DNA of 64,000 nucleotides from Bythopirellula goksoeyrii. GTDB taxonomy: Bacteria > Planctomycetota > Planctomycetia > Pirellulales > Lacipirellulaceae. The notes beneath the pieces are model-generated. The model saw only the letters and a program-made list of their open reading frames with translations, ran no database searches and was not told the origin of the DNA. Of this stretch, positions 8,470-16,458 are shown piece after piece. The translations under genes were made by a program, and so were the position numbers. Position 1 is the first letter of the stretch, and every line of letters begins with the position of its first letter. The stretch is from the NCBI RefSeq assembly GCF_008065115.1, contig NZ_CP042913.1, positions 5,653,257-5,717,256 of the forward strand, written 5' to 3'.

Positions 8470-9336
8470 TCAGTCAATCCGTGCGTCGAGAGTAACCAGT
8501 TCATTGAAACGGTCAACGTTTCTCCTTCCTGCCCAAGCGATGCCGCGCAAGAGGACTGCCCGGAAAATTGGATCGTCAAAGGTCCACATGTAGTGCCCAG
8601 GGATCGAAACGAACACCCGTCCGCGTCCGTGCTCAACGGTCCAAAACAAGGGGCGGGGCTCTCCCTCCTCAACACCTGTCCCCAGGAGAGAGATTTGTGA
8701 AGGATCCCCTCGAAGGCGCCAATAACTCTCGTCGACCCAATCAACTTCGGTGAGATTCCGCGCGATCGGGTGATGGGGATTATGACTGAAGTCGACGTGA
8801 ATCGGACCGTGACGATATCCGATGGAACCACCAAGAGACGCCAGACCAATTCGCTTGGCCATCTCTTGTTCGCCACCCCGGCCATCGACGGCCCAATGGA
8901 TGTAGACGGCTCCTCCTCCACGCGCCAGGAAAGGATCGATTGCCGCTGCTCTTTCGTCGTTCCAACGTCCACGTTGGTAAAAGACGAGCACGTCCGCCGC
9001 GTCGATCTGTTTCTCGTCGGGAAACTCCCATGCAGTATCGACCTTGGTATGCTTAACGCAGGCCAACATGCGCGACCAGACTTTTTGCCAATTCGGATAA
9101 TCGTGCTCACCTAAGTCGTGATCTTTCGGACCGGCCACCAACACGACGCGAAGAGGTTCCTCCTCTACAAGAGGCTTCGCTCCGGCCAGAAGTCTTTCGA
9201 CCTCCTCATGGGAACGAGCAGGAGGAACTTCCCCTTCGGCATACTCAGGCATGCTGAATGTGTGTTCCTCGCCCATGGCACAAGCTGGACCGAACACGAA
9301 TAGCAGAAGTACGAGAATCAGATACTTGAAACGCAT
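8470..9336 (-). CDS. Secreted ThuA-like protein (class I glutamine amidotransferase fold)
   Basis: 288 residues from the ATG at 9336, preceded by GAGAGGA, giving a signal peptide (MRFKYLILVLLLFVFGPACA); the upstream in-frame start at 9504 is rejected. Segments such as LRVVLVAGPKDHDLGEHDYP, VLVFYQRGRW, GGGAVYIHWAVDG and VFVSIPGHYMWTF are those of ThuA-domain (trehalose utilisation-like) proteins, common in planctomycetes beside sulfatases and dehydrogenases. The biochemical role is unresolved in the family. It is located outside the cytoplasm by its signal. It is the first gene of a probable pair with the sulfatase downstream. Confidence 0.8.
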   Translation of the reverse strand: MRFKYLILVLLLFVFGPACAMGEEHTFSMPEYAEGEVPPARSHEEVERLLAGAKPLVEEEPLRVVLVAGPKDHDLGEHDYPNWQKVWSRMLACVKHTKVDTAWEFPDEKQIDAADVLVFYQRGRWNDERAAAIDPFLARGGGAVYIHWAVDGRGGEQEMAKRIGLASLGGSIGYRHGPIHVDFSHNPHHPIARNLTEVDWVDESYWRLRGDPSQISLLGTGVEEGEPRPLFWTVEHGRGRVFVSIPGHYMWTFDDPIFRAVLLRGIAWAGRRNVDRFNELVTLDARID

Positions 9337-9489
9337 GAGATTCCTCTCCGTTTGAACAAAAAGCTTAGTCGATATCTTCTGTAATCCGAGTATAGGCCAA
9401 TCGAACACTTTGAGCCACGGCTCGAAAGCGTGAAGGGCATTACCAAAAGGGATCAAATACGCTAATATCGTAGACCTTATTGTGACCGC

Positions 9490-9530
9490 GTCCCCGTAGC
9501 TCAACTGGATAGAGTGTCGGCCTCCGAAGC
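9490..9530 (+). pseudogene. tRNA-Arg(CCG) 5' half, truncated in the anticodon stem
   Basis: GTCCCCG (acceptor), TA, GCTC-AACTGGATA-GAGT (D arm), then TCGGC-CTCCGAA with anticodon CCG form a textbook tRNA-Arg 5' half. The 3' anticodon stem should read GCCGA, but only GC remains before the sequence departs (TACCTCGTGAC). No variable loop, T arm or matching CGGGGAC acceptor strand follows. Anticodon-stem breakpoints are typical attachment sites for tyrosine recombinases, so this is read as the left junction of an integrated element or as a remnant of one. Confidence 0.75.
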
Positions 9531-9747
9531 TACCTCGTGACTACTTAGGCTACTTGCGGCAACGAGAGAAATACCTTGTTTTACAGAGTGAAACTACATT
9601 CTCTCGATTGGCGTTTGGGTCGATAAATCTACCTATGTCGTCCCAGTTCGACCGGAAATGTAGTGCGAGATTTTCTGGCGAGGCCCTTGATTCTCTAATT
9701 GGACTCTTTGGTAAATGAGGAATTGCCTCAGCCAAAGGAGCACCAAA

Positions 9748-10137
9748 ATGAAGACTCAATCTCTGGAGTTACGATTCACTCTAACGCTCGATTCAACTTC
9801 TACTGCTCACCTGACTGAGCTTTTCATGGCAGCCATCCAGGTGATGCGTGAATCCGAGCAGCGTGTACCACCGACACCAATAGAACCGCTGCCAGACCCA
9901 CCAAAGCCGAGCGGCGAACCAGAATCGACGAGCAGCAATGAACCGCTTATCGATGCGAGGCAAGTTGCCTCATTTCTCAATGTGTCGACTAGGACCGTGT
10001 GGCGAATACTAAGTTCTGGACAAATCCCTCATCCCGTTCGAATCGGCAGGGCCGTGCGGTGGAATTGCGATGAAATCAGGTCATGGGCGAGAGCTGGTTG
10101 TCCTTCACAAGACGAGTGGCGTCACACGAAATCCTAG
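9748..10137 (+). CDS. AlpA/excisionase-like helix-turn-helix protein
   Basis: 129 residues from the ATG at 9748, supported by AAAGGAG at 9734-9740. The C-terminal half is a MerR/AlpA-type winged helix (IDARQVASFLNVSTRTVWRI then HPVRIGRAVRWNCDEIRSWA), the helix-turn-helix_17 family often called excisionase-like. The N-terminal half is a short helical segment followed by a Pro/Glu/Ser-rich linker (residues about 40-68). In mobile elements such proteins bend attachment-site DNA or regulate the element's genes. It is the first gene after the broken tRNA-Arg, which supports an integrated element; no recombinase is seen. Confidence 0.75.
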   Translation: MKTQSLELRFTLTLDSTSTAHLTELFMAAIQVMRESEQRVPPTPIEPLPDPPKPSGEPESTSSNEPLIDARQVASFLNVSTRTVWRILSSGQIPHPVRIGRAVRWNCDEIRSWARAGCPSQDEWRHTKS

Positions 10138-10488
10138 GACGGCTTACGGACCAACCCTAGCTGACCGGTAGTCCGCCAAATTCGGTTGGTGACAACTGCT
10201 GCCAAAGCCTGATAGTGTAGCTCTGCTAACTTGTGCGGGCCGACGATTCGCGTCGCCTCGAACTTATTAACGGAGTTAAGTATGTGAACCGACGGCGAAA
10301 GCCCTGAATCAGCAGCATCCGCTTTAGTGCGGAATGACTCGCTTGAAGAATTGTGTGTTCTTGTGATTTTCCCAAATCGACACTAACCCACTTCCTCACG
10401 CATAGTCAACGGTCAATCGACAAATGTCGCACAGGACCGGTACGCCCTGGCAATCAGGCTTCTCGCGTCTTTTCACGGAGGAACAGAA
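10138..10488. other. Non-coding gap in the element-like region
   Basis: No credible gene, hairpin or repeat seen in these 351 bases, apart from the ribosome binding site GGAGGA at 10478-10483 for the next gene. Confidence 0.4.
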
Positions 10489-11439
10489 ATGGTGCATCTA
10501 TCACGCAGCGACAAACAATCGGTTCGCTATCGGCAATTCCAAGAAGGCTACGCTAAAGTGCCCGCCGTCCAACTTCGAGCACTGCTTGAAGGTTACCGGC
10601 AACGAATATTCCGCCGTGACGAGGTGCGTGTGTTCGCAGCCACCTGGGAGGCCGCCGCCCTACACAGGGACAGCAAAGTATCGCTCTATCGAATCCTCAA
10701 CTGCAACGCGAAGCATCATCCACGCCATCGGCGTATGTCCCACGTGGAAATCGACTCCGCTGCGAGCAAGCTCGCCACCCAACTTCCTAAATTGGAGCAG
10801 CAACTCGCAGAATGCAACGACGACTGCCAGTGGTCGGCAACCACAAAGCCGGTTGCTCGACGAGTTCTGCGACACGTAGCTCGCGGAGGTGCGACGACCG
10901 TTGAGGCCCTGTTCTATTTTGCCTTCTTCATGTGTCGCATTCCACAACGCAAGCCGATGCAACGCCTTCGTCCACAAGAACACTATGCTCGCTTCCGCTA
11001 TGCGGACTTTCAGGAATGGACAGGCGTGCTGCGTACCTCACAGTCACGGCTTCTCCAGCGAATACTGGATAGGGGATTCCTCAATACGGAAGAGGTCCAC
11101 AAACAAAATGAGAATGTCTACGGACAGCTCTACATCGACGGCCCGATGCTTTCGCTAGTGCGACCGAGACAATCAAATTGCCGCCGCCGTCGAGGCCGAA
11201 TAAAAGCCAATACGCCGCCACCGCAGAAAATGACAACTCCTCTTGAAGGTATTGGCAACACCCCCTTCAAGATGCGGGCAACTCTAATAAACGGGAATCC
11301 TAAAACAGAAATCAAAAGACCAGAGAAGGCTTTGAAATTGAAGGAAGGACATTTTGCATGCCATGCCGACGCTGAACTACGGAGGATTGCACTGCGAGCA
11401 GCTCAGATGGCAGAGCAATGTCAATCGCAAGCAGCGTAG
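10489..11439 (+). CDS. Basic protein of unknown function, element-borne
   Basis: 316 residues from ATG 10489 with GGAGGA five bases upstream. The protein is rich in Arg and Gln, with no signal peptide or membrane helix. Residues about 135-215 look like a winged-helix region (ARRVLRHVARGGATTVEALF, then FQEWTGVLRTSQSRLLQRIL), and a basic patch follows (RPRQSNCRRRRGRIK). This suggests DNA binding, for instance a replication or regulatory protein of an integrative element, but I do not recognise the family. It lies between the HTH gene and two small genes, all on the plus strand. Confidence 0.55.
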   Translation: MVHLSRSDKQSVRYRQFQEGYAKVPAVQLRALLEGYRQRIFRRDEVRVFAATWEAAALHRDSKVSLYRILNCNAKHHPRHRRMSHVEIDSAASKLATQLPKLEQQLAECNDDCQWSATTKPVARRVLRHVARGGATTVEALFYFAFFMCRIPQRKPMQRLRPQEHYARFRYADFQEWTGVLRTSQSRLLQRILDRGFLNTEEVHKQNENVYGQLYIDGPMLSLVRPRQSNCRRRRGRIKANTPPPQKMTTPLEGIGNTPFKMRATLINGNPKTEIKRPEKALKLKEGHFACHADAELRRIALRAAQMAEQCQSQAA

Positions 11440-11587
11440 CAGACGCTTGTAATGTAGAAATTAGGTTTTGATTGCACTTTCCAGGGAGAGTGAATGTAGA
11501 ACTGCGTGTAGTTCCGTAGCTCTTGGCTGGCGGTCTACAGCTGCGTTAGAATCGCAGATTGTCTACGAGTTGTAATTCGACTGCTGA

Positions 11588-11917
11588 GTGGTTCCCACGC
11601 AAAGCGATGTCCGCGAGACGATTGCTCAGTTAGTGAAGAAACGTGACGAACGTCGCGACTCTTTTGCTAGCGGCATCAAGCTCGCAATGGAAACCCCCTT
11701 CGGCAAAGATGCCGAAGAAGTCCGCAATGTGCTCAGCAAGCACGGCGTTAGCTCCCGACTAGGGGAGCAAGTCGTTCAGCTTGCCGAGCAACAGGCATCG
11801 TTTTCGGTGTTTGGCATTGTGGACGCATTGACACGGATTGCCGGTCGTTATGAAAACGCCGGTGACCGTTTATTTGTGGACCAAAAGGCAGCCTCGCTCT
11901 TGAGCTTGGCTGCTTAG
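11588..11917 (+). CDS. Small element-borne protein, unknown function
   Basis: 109 residues starting at GTG 11588. Entirely helical in appearance (RETIAQLVKKRDERRDSF), and its C-terminus (ASFSVFGIVDALTRIAGRYE) resembles the end of DUF932-type phage and plasmid proteins. That comparison rests on a short stretch and is weak. It lies 46 bases before the next small gene, so the two are likely cotranscribed. Confidence 0.5.
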   Translation: MVPTQSDVRETIAQLVKKRDERRDSFASGIKLAMETPFGKDAEEVRNVLSKHGVSSRLGEQVVQLAEQQASFSVFGIVDALTRIAGRYENAGDRLFVDQKAASLLSLAA

Positions 11918-11963
11918 GTCCTTTTTCTCTGTCCTCCATTTAGGCAAGAAAGGAGATGATACG

Positions 11964-12197
11964 ATGTCGGAAAACAATCGACCCGTTCATCAAGTTCGTA
12001 TTGGTAAGATTAAGGCCGCTGTTTTTGAGAACGGCGACAACGCTCCTCGCAAGGTCCAGTTCACCGCCCTCTACAAAGAAGGAGAGGAGTGGCGAGGTTC
12101 AGCTAGTTTTGCTCGTGAGGATTTGCCGCTGCTGATAAAAGTAGCGGACCAAGTCCACAGTTATCTGTACGAGCAGAACGGTTCTGCTGGCCAGTAA
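11964..12197 (+). CDS. Small plasmid/phage-type protein of 77 residues
   Basis: The ATG at 11964 has a strong AAAGGAG about eight bases upstream. The sequence pattern (PVHQVRIGKIKAAVFENGD, QFTALYKEGEEWRGSASF, REDLPLLIKVADQVHSYLYE) belongs to a small family I associate with plasmids, phages and genomic islands, with a short beta-sheet followed by a helix. The role is unknown. Its presence supports the view that 9.5-12.2 kb derives from a mobile element. Confidence 0.65.
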   Translation: MSENNRPVHQVRIGKIKAAVFENGDNAPRKVQFTALYKEGEEWRGSASFAREDLPLLIKVADQVHSYLYEQNGSAGQ

Positions 12198-13059
12198 AAG
12201 GTTTCTTGAGGCCACCATGCACCACCGGCCTCTCAGTTTAATGAGACCAAAGTTTGCACGCCGACATGCAGTGCAGTCAAGAGCACTGCCGCTAGATAAT
12301 AGGGCCTAAATAGGCTTCGGTCCCAGAGTTTGGAGAAGTCAATTTATCGAACTCACAGCGGTCATTTCGACCGACGCGGATTCGCGAAAACCGCTTCTGT
12401 TGGAAGTCTGGTACTCCTGTGCAGTTTAGCAAGTCGCGTTTCGACGCTGCGGAGGGGGCATCCTGGTGCACGTACGAAATCTTCAAACTCGCACGGGTGA
12501 GGAACACCTCACGCATTTCGGACAATTGCTCGAACGGAGAGGTTGATGCAACCGCGTTGAATTTCAGTGACCGCAAGATGCATGCGGTCTGGTACATTGC
12601 GCCAAGCAAAGCTTGGGAAAGGGGGAAGAGATGTAGGGATACAACTTTGAAACCTTTCATCGGAACCTTGCGGGTGGAAAGCCCGTCCAGTAGAGCCTGA
12701 CCAGCAACTGGAAGAGAGTCTTGCGTGGTGGCAGGGTAACCTGTCCTGCGAAGCGTAGATATCGAGTCCGAAAGCCATGCTATTGAGCGTCGAAAGACCA
12801 TTCGTGGGAGCCTTTGCCTTTGTACCACCAAGGGCCACGCTGCGGTACCGTTATGGTCTGGTATCAACAGTCCTGCCGGCGTCGGAATGGAACATGTGCA
12901 AACGGACAATAGGGGTTCCCCAGGAACTTGGGAGATCCTGCCGTCTCCTCGGCTATTCCCGGTTGGAGTACCGGGTTACCAACTCCAGGCCTTGGCGGCG
13001 CACTCGTCTGCCAAGGAGCGAACTAACGAGTGCCACCGAGGTACCGCCAAGCGACGGCA
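12198..13059. other. Gene-poor stretch of unknown origin, possibly decayed
   Basis: Open frames exist on both strands but none has a plausible start, motif or homologue-like pattern. Several compact inverted motifs occur (for example GGAGATCCTGCCGTCTCC near 12940). The style of 12700-13050, dense in short pairings, made me consider a decayed group II intron, but I could not find domain V or reverse transcriptase motifs. It runs directly into the lipoprotein fragment at 13060. Confidence 0.35.
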
Positions 13060-13152
13060 ATGCGCGAGCTGGTTCCAGGCAGCTACACTGCCGGGGGCAT
13101 CGACATGGAAATCGGAGAGGACAATCTGAACCTGGACTTCGATCTGAAGTAG
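13060..13152 (+). pseudogene. 3' fragment of a small lipoprotein gene
   Basis: The last 30 codons match the end of the intact lipoprotein at 33924-34385: here MRELVPGSYTAGGIDMEIGE then DNLNLDFDLK, there MRSLVPASYAGGIDMEIAED then NLNLDFDLK. Upstream of the ATG-like codon at 13060 the similarity stops. The fragment is directly followed by the same repeat that follows the intact gene, so a segment carrying the gene end plus the repeat was copied. Confidence 0.8.
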
Positions 13153-13173
13153 CAAGGACGAAGGGGCCGCTGT

Positions 13174-13403
13174 GCCCAATCGCTATGCCCGCGAACCGGG
13201 AGTTTCGTAAGACCAGGGGCATCCCAATTCAACATTGCGCGCATATTTTTGGACGAAGTCGTGCGCCTCGGATTGGCATCTTCGTTATCTTAAGCGTATC
13301 TGGTATTGAACTTCGCAGGCATTGGCGAACGAAAATTCTGATACGCCGCACTTCGCCGATACGGATTCAAAACGGCTACTCGCTAGAATCTATTGACGTA
13401 ACG
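13174..13403 (+). repeat. Dispersed repeat R1, copy a (IS4-element end)
   Basis: Shares the run from CCCAATCG through CAATTCAACATTGCGCGCAT, GGCATCTTCGTTATCTT and CTTCGCAGGCATTGGCGA with 34404-34559. On the opposite strand it matches 32334-32104. The match to the latter continues to TCTATTGACG-AACGC, which is the 3' end of the IS4-type transposase fragment. The repeat is therefore best read as a leftover end of that insertion sequence. Confidence 0.75.
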
Positions 13404-13460
13404 CAAAGCGGCCGCTCGCTGCGGTTGGCATCCGGTTTTCGTCTACCGAAGCGACGTCTG

Positions 13461-13610
13461 ACAGACCGAATCACGGCAGCAGGTCCGCTGTTGGATTTGC
13501 CCCCAGCCGGGGCAGCTGGGGGCGAACTTTTTGTCTTGGTGGCTGATTGTCTTGGTGACTGAGTCATCCGCATGCGGAATAACTTTTCCTTTGATCCCCT
13601 TGAGTTGACG
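13461..13610 (+). repeat. Mosaic repeat T, copy a
   Basis: Matches 59751-59918 from ACAGA-CGAATCAC-GCAG through the hairpin and T run. It continues through a TTGTCTTGG-GACTGA unit (two units here, three in the other copy), the palindrome TCCGCATGCGGA and the box AATAACTTTTCCTTTGAT. The second half also occurs at 34557-34653. Here it ends 33 bases before the MFS transporter; the other two copies end at a DUF1559 gene. Confidence 0.75.
13497..13533 (+). terminator. Terminator-like hairpin inside repeat T, copy a
   Basis: TTGCCCCCAGC pairs with GCTGGGGGCGA around a CGGGGCA loop, 11 bp with one G-T pair, followed by AC and five T. The equivalent hairpin at 59786 keeps pairing through changed bases, which supports a selected RNA structure. 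Confidence 0.7.
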
Positions 13611-13642
13611 GACACTACCTGAGGATTGAAATCGGGGATCGT

Positions 13643-15253
13643 ATGAAAAGCCGCCTGCTATTCTGGTCAATTACTGCATCACTTGCGGGGTTCCTTTTCG
13701 GCTTCGACACGATCGTTATTTCGGGCGCGGAAGAAGACATCCAGCGGCTCTGGCAGTTAGACGGTTTCTGGCACGGACTGTGTATGAGTGCTGCCCTGTG
13801 GGGGACGGTCATCGGCTCGATCTTTGGCGGTATGCCTGCGGCCAAATTCGGGCGTCGTAAATGCCTGATCGCGGTCGGATTCCTGTATTTCATTTCAGCG
13901 GTCGCGTCCGCCATTGCTCCGGAACCGTGGACCTTCATGATTGCACGGTTCATCGGTGGGCTGGGCGTAGGAGCAGCGACGATCTCGGCACCGATGTTTA
14001 TCGCTGAAATCTCGCCTGCGAATAACCGTGGCAAGCTGGCGGGCATGTTTCAGTTCAACATCGTGTTCGGCATCCTGGTGGCTTTCGCCTCCAACTGGTT
14101 AGTCGGCAATACGGTTGGCGAGGCCATTGCCTGGCGGCTGATGCTCGGTCTTGAGGCCGTGCCTGCTCTGGTCTACACCATTCTGTCCTTCACGCTGCCG
14201 GAAAGTCCGCGCTGGCTGATTACACATGCGAATCGGCGGGACGACGGCAGGAAGGTTTTCAGTCAGATCAATCCGGACATGACGGACGCCGAACTTGAAG
14301 CGCTGGTGGACGAAGTCGAGGCTTCTGTCGCCGACAAGCAGAAGACGGCCCACTTTTGGACACGGCATTTACAAGTTCCGATCATGCTGGCGTTTCTAAT
14401 CGCATTCTTCAACCAGTTCTCTGGCATCAACATTATCCTGTACTTTGCGCCGCGCCTGTTGGGTCTGGCGGGTCTATCAGATCCACTGATGGCTTCCATT
14501 TTGTTGGGAATCACGATGCTGATTTTCACCTTTGCGGGGCTGGCCCTGATCGACAAGCTCGGCCGTCGAACCCTCCTTTACATTGGTTCAGTCGGCTACA
14601 TCGCGTCGCTCGGCATCTGTGCATGGGCCTTCCTGAGTACGCCGGCTTTCAACGTCGTTTCCGCTGCTGGTGATTTAGAGTACGCGGCCGATACGGTCAT
14701 CGCGATCGAAGCTGGTGAGCGATTCGTGGCGGAGAAGGATCGTCCAGGCGTTTACGCTGCTTACAACGACGCCAAGGCAGCGCTGAGTAAGGCCAGTTCG
14801 CTGGCTGCCTACGAGGGGCAGCCGGCAGTGATCCCTGAGGAAGCATCTTATGAAGAGACCAAAGCCCTCGCCGAGGAAGCGACAACCGAGGCCAAGCAGT
14901 TCCTGGGTTTCAAGAGCACGCTCGTGCTGTTCTGTCTTATCGGCTTTATGGCCGCTCACGCCATCGGCCAGGGCACGGTGATTTGGGTGTTTATCGGCGA
15001 GATCTTTCCAAACGATCATCGAGCCGCCGGTCAGGCACTCGGCAGCGCTACGCACTGGGTTTGTGCCGCGGGCCTGAGCTTCCTGTTCCCCATTGCCATG
15101 GAACACTTCGTGCCTGGACAGCTCTTTGGGTTCTTCACCTGCATGATGGTACTGCAACTCACCTGGGTGACGTTCATGGTTCCGGAAACCAAAGGCATTC
15201 CACTGGAAGAGATGCAGGCACAACTCGGCATCGCAGAGGAGAATCAACATTGA
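13643..15253 (+). CDS. MFS sugar:proton symporter (SP family), probable fructose importer
   Basis: 536 residues with sugar-porter motifs in order: FGRRK after TM2-3, RFIGGLGVGAATISAPMFIA, PESPRWL before the central loop, NQFSGINIILYFAP in TM7, DKLGRR between TM8 and TM9, and VPETKG after TM12. Residues about 340-420 form an unusually long hydrophilic, Ala/Glu-rich insert between TM9 and TM10, where most relatives have a short loop. It should import a hexose. The overlap with a fructokinase (TTGA, 15250-15253) and the many GH32 genes in the window point to fructose. The start ATG 13643 follows GGGGAT; repeat T lies directly upstream. Confidence 0.9.
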   Translation: MKSRLLFWSITASLAGFLFGFDTIVISGAEEDIQRLWQLDGFWHGLCMSAALWGTVIGSIFGGMPAAKFGRRKCLIAVGFLYFISAVASAIAPEPWTFMIARFIGGLGVGAATISAPMFIAEISPANNRGKLAGMFQFNIVFGILVAFASNWLVGNTVGEAIAWRLMLGLEAVPALVYTILSFTLPESPRWLITHANRRDDGRKVFSQINPDMTDAELEALVDEVEASVADKQKTAHFWTRHLQVPIMLAFLIAFFNQFSGINIILYFAPRLLGLAGLSDPLMASILLGITMLIFTFAGLALIDKLGRRTLLYIGSVGYIASLGICAWAFLSTPAFNVVSAAGDLEYAADTVIAIEAGERFVAEKDRPGVYAAYNDAKAALSKASSLAAYEGQPAVIPEEASYEETKALAEEATTEAKQFLGFKSTLVLFCLIGFMAAHAIGQGTVIWVFIGEIFPNDHRAAGQALGSATHWVCAAGLSFLFPIAMEHFVPGQLFGFFTCMMVLQLTWVTFMVPETKGIPLEEMQAQLGIAEENQH

Positions 15254-16152
15254 AACGTCACACGATCGTTGGAATCGGTGAAATCCTGTGGGATGTTTTT
15301 CCGGATTGTTCGCGGTTCGGTGGAGCGCCTGCGAATTTTGCTTGCAGCGCGGCTGGACTTGGACGCGAACGGGTTGGCGTTCATATGGTAAGTAGCGTCG
15401 GCACGGATGACTTAGGGACTCGCGCGGTGGCTGCACTTGGCCATCGTAGCGTTGGTACTTCATACGTCGAATCGCAGGACAAACCAACGGGACAAGTTCG
15501 AGTTGAGTTAGACGAAATGGGCCGCGCGAACTATGAATTCGCGTCTGATACGGCCTGGGACAATCTCATCTGGTCAGATGATTTGGCGGAGCTTGCACGG
15601 CGAACGGACGCTTGTTGCTTCGGCACACTTGGCCAGCGTAGCGAACGCTCGTGTGCAACGATCCAGAAGTTCGTTTCGTCCACGGCGTCATCCAAGCTAC
15701 GTGTCTTCGACGTGAACCTACGACCGCCATTCGTTTCCGATGCCGTTCTGCTTGACTCGCTCAGGCTTGCAAACGTTTTGAAGTTGAACGACGAAGAGCT
15801 GCCGGTGGTTGCGGAGCTTTGTGGTTTGTCGGGAACGAACCAAGACGTGATGCGGCAGCTTGCAGAGCGTTTTGAACTTCGCGCGGTTGCTCTCACCCGT
15901 GGAGCAGAAGGCGCGGTTTTGTTGCGGGGTAGCCAAGTCAGCGAGCACGCTGGGGTGAAGACAAACGTCGTTGACACTGTGGGCGCAGGTGACGCGTTCA
16001 CGGCTGCGTTGTCTCTTGGACTGCTTGACCGAAGCAACTTGCAAGAAATCAATGAAGCGGCGTGTTCGGCGGCAGCCTTCGTTTGTTCACAAAGCGGCGC
16101 CACGCCGCATATGTCGCCGCTGAACGATTACTCAAGGTGTATGAAAACATGA
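15250..16152 (+). CDS. PfkB-family fructokinase
   Basis: 300 residues from the TTG at 15250, whose last base pair overlaps the stop TGA of the transporter (TTGA), so translation is probably coupled. The N-terminus IVGIGEILWDVFPD and FGGAPANFA is typical of bacterial fructokinases, and the C-terminal signature DTVGAGDAFTAAL holds the catalytic Asp and anion hole. It phosphorylates fructose to fructose 6-phosphate in the cytoplasm using ATP. Specificity is inferred from the family pattern and from the partner transporter and surrounding GH32 enzymes. Confidence 0.88.
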   Translation: MKRHTIVGIGEILWDVFPDCSRFGGAPANFACSAAGLGRERVGVHMVSSVGTDDLGTRAVAALGHRSVGTSYVESQDKPTGQVRVELDEMGRANYEFASDTAWDNLIWSDDLAELARRTDACCFGTLGQRSERSCATIQKFVSSTASSKLRVFDVNLRPPFVSDAVLLDSLRLANVLKLNDEELPVVAELCGLSGTNQDVMRQLAERFELRAVALTRGAEGAVLLRGSQVSEHAGVKTNVVDTVGAGDAFTAALSLGLLDRSNLQEINEAACSAAAFVCSQSGATPHMSPLNDYSRCMKT

Positions 16153-16458
16153 AATCTTCGTGCGTGATTCTTCTTGTCATTCTCAGGTTCGCAAGCGGTA
16201 CCTCATGTTGGGGATGGCGCGCAATTTGGGATTGGTAATGCGCCACTTATTCGGAATCGGGACTCCAAGGAGCCTCCAAAAAGACGGCGACAGTCTCTTT
16301 GTTGCCTACATTCGACATGCTACGGCTAGTGGCAGTAAACCCTCCAGTGCCGGCCGGCGTGAAGACATATTGTTCTCTATTAACTTGTGGTTGATAGTGC
16401 TATCTTGCACGTCTACTCGATTCCGTCAAAGGCAAAAGCAGATTAGGAGTATGTCCAG
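16153..16458. other. Non-coding gap
   Basis: I see no gene or clear signal in these 306 bases, except AGGAG at 16445-16449 serving the next gene. Confidence 0.4.

Noticed and set aside
11500-11590. tRNA-like anticodon arm (CTGCG and CGCAG around a 7-nt loop)
   Set aside because: No matching acceptor stem and no canonical GTTCGA T loop on either strand, so a tRNA cannot be supported.
12292-12909. 205-codon minus-strand frame in the gene-poor stretch
   Set aside because: No start context, motif or family resemblance; composition gives no sign of selection.
12777-13562. 261-codon plus-strand frame
   Set aside because: It runs across the lipoprotein fragment, repeat R1 and the terminator hairpin in a different frame from the lipoprotein; it is a chance frame through repeats.
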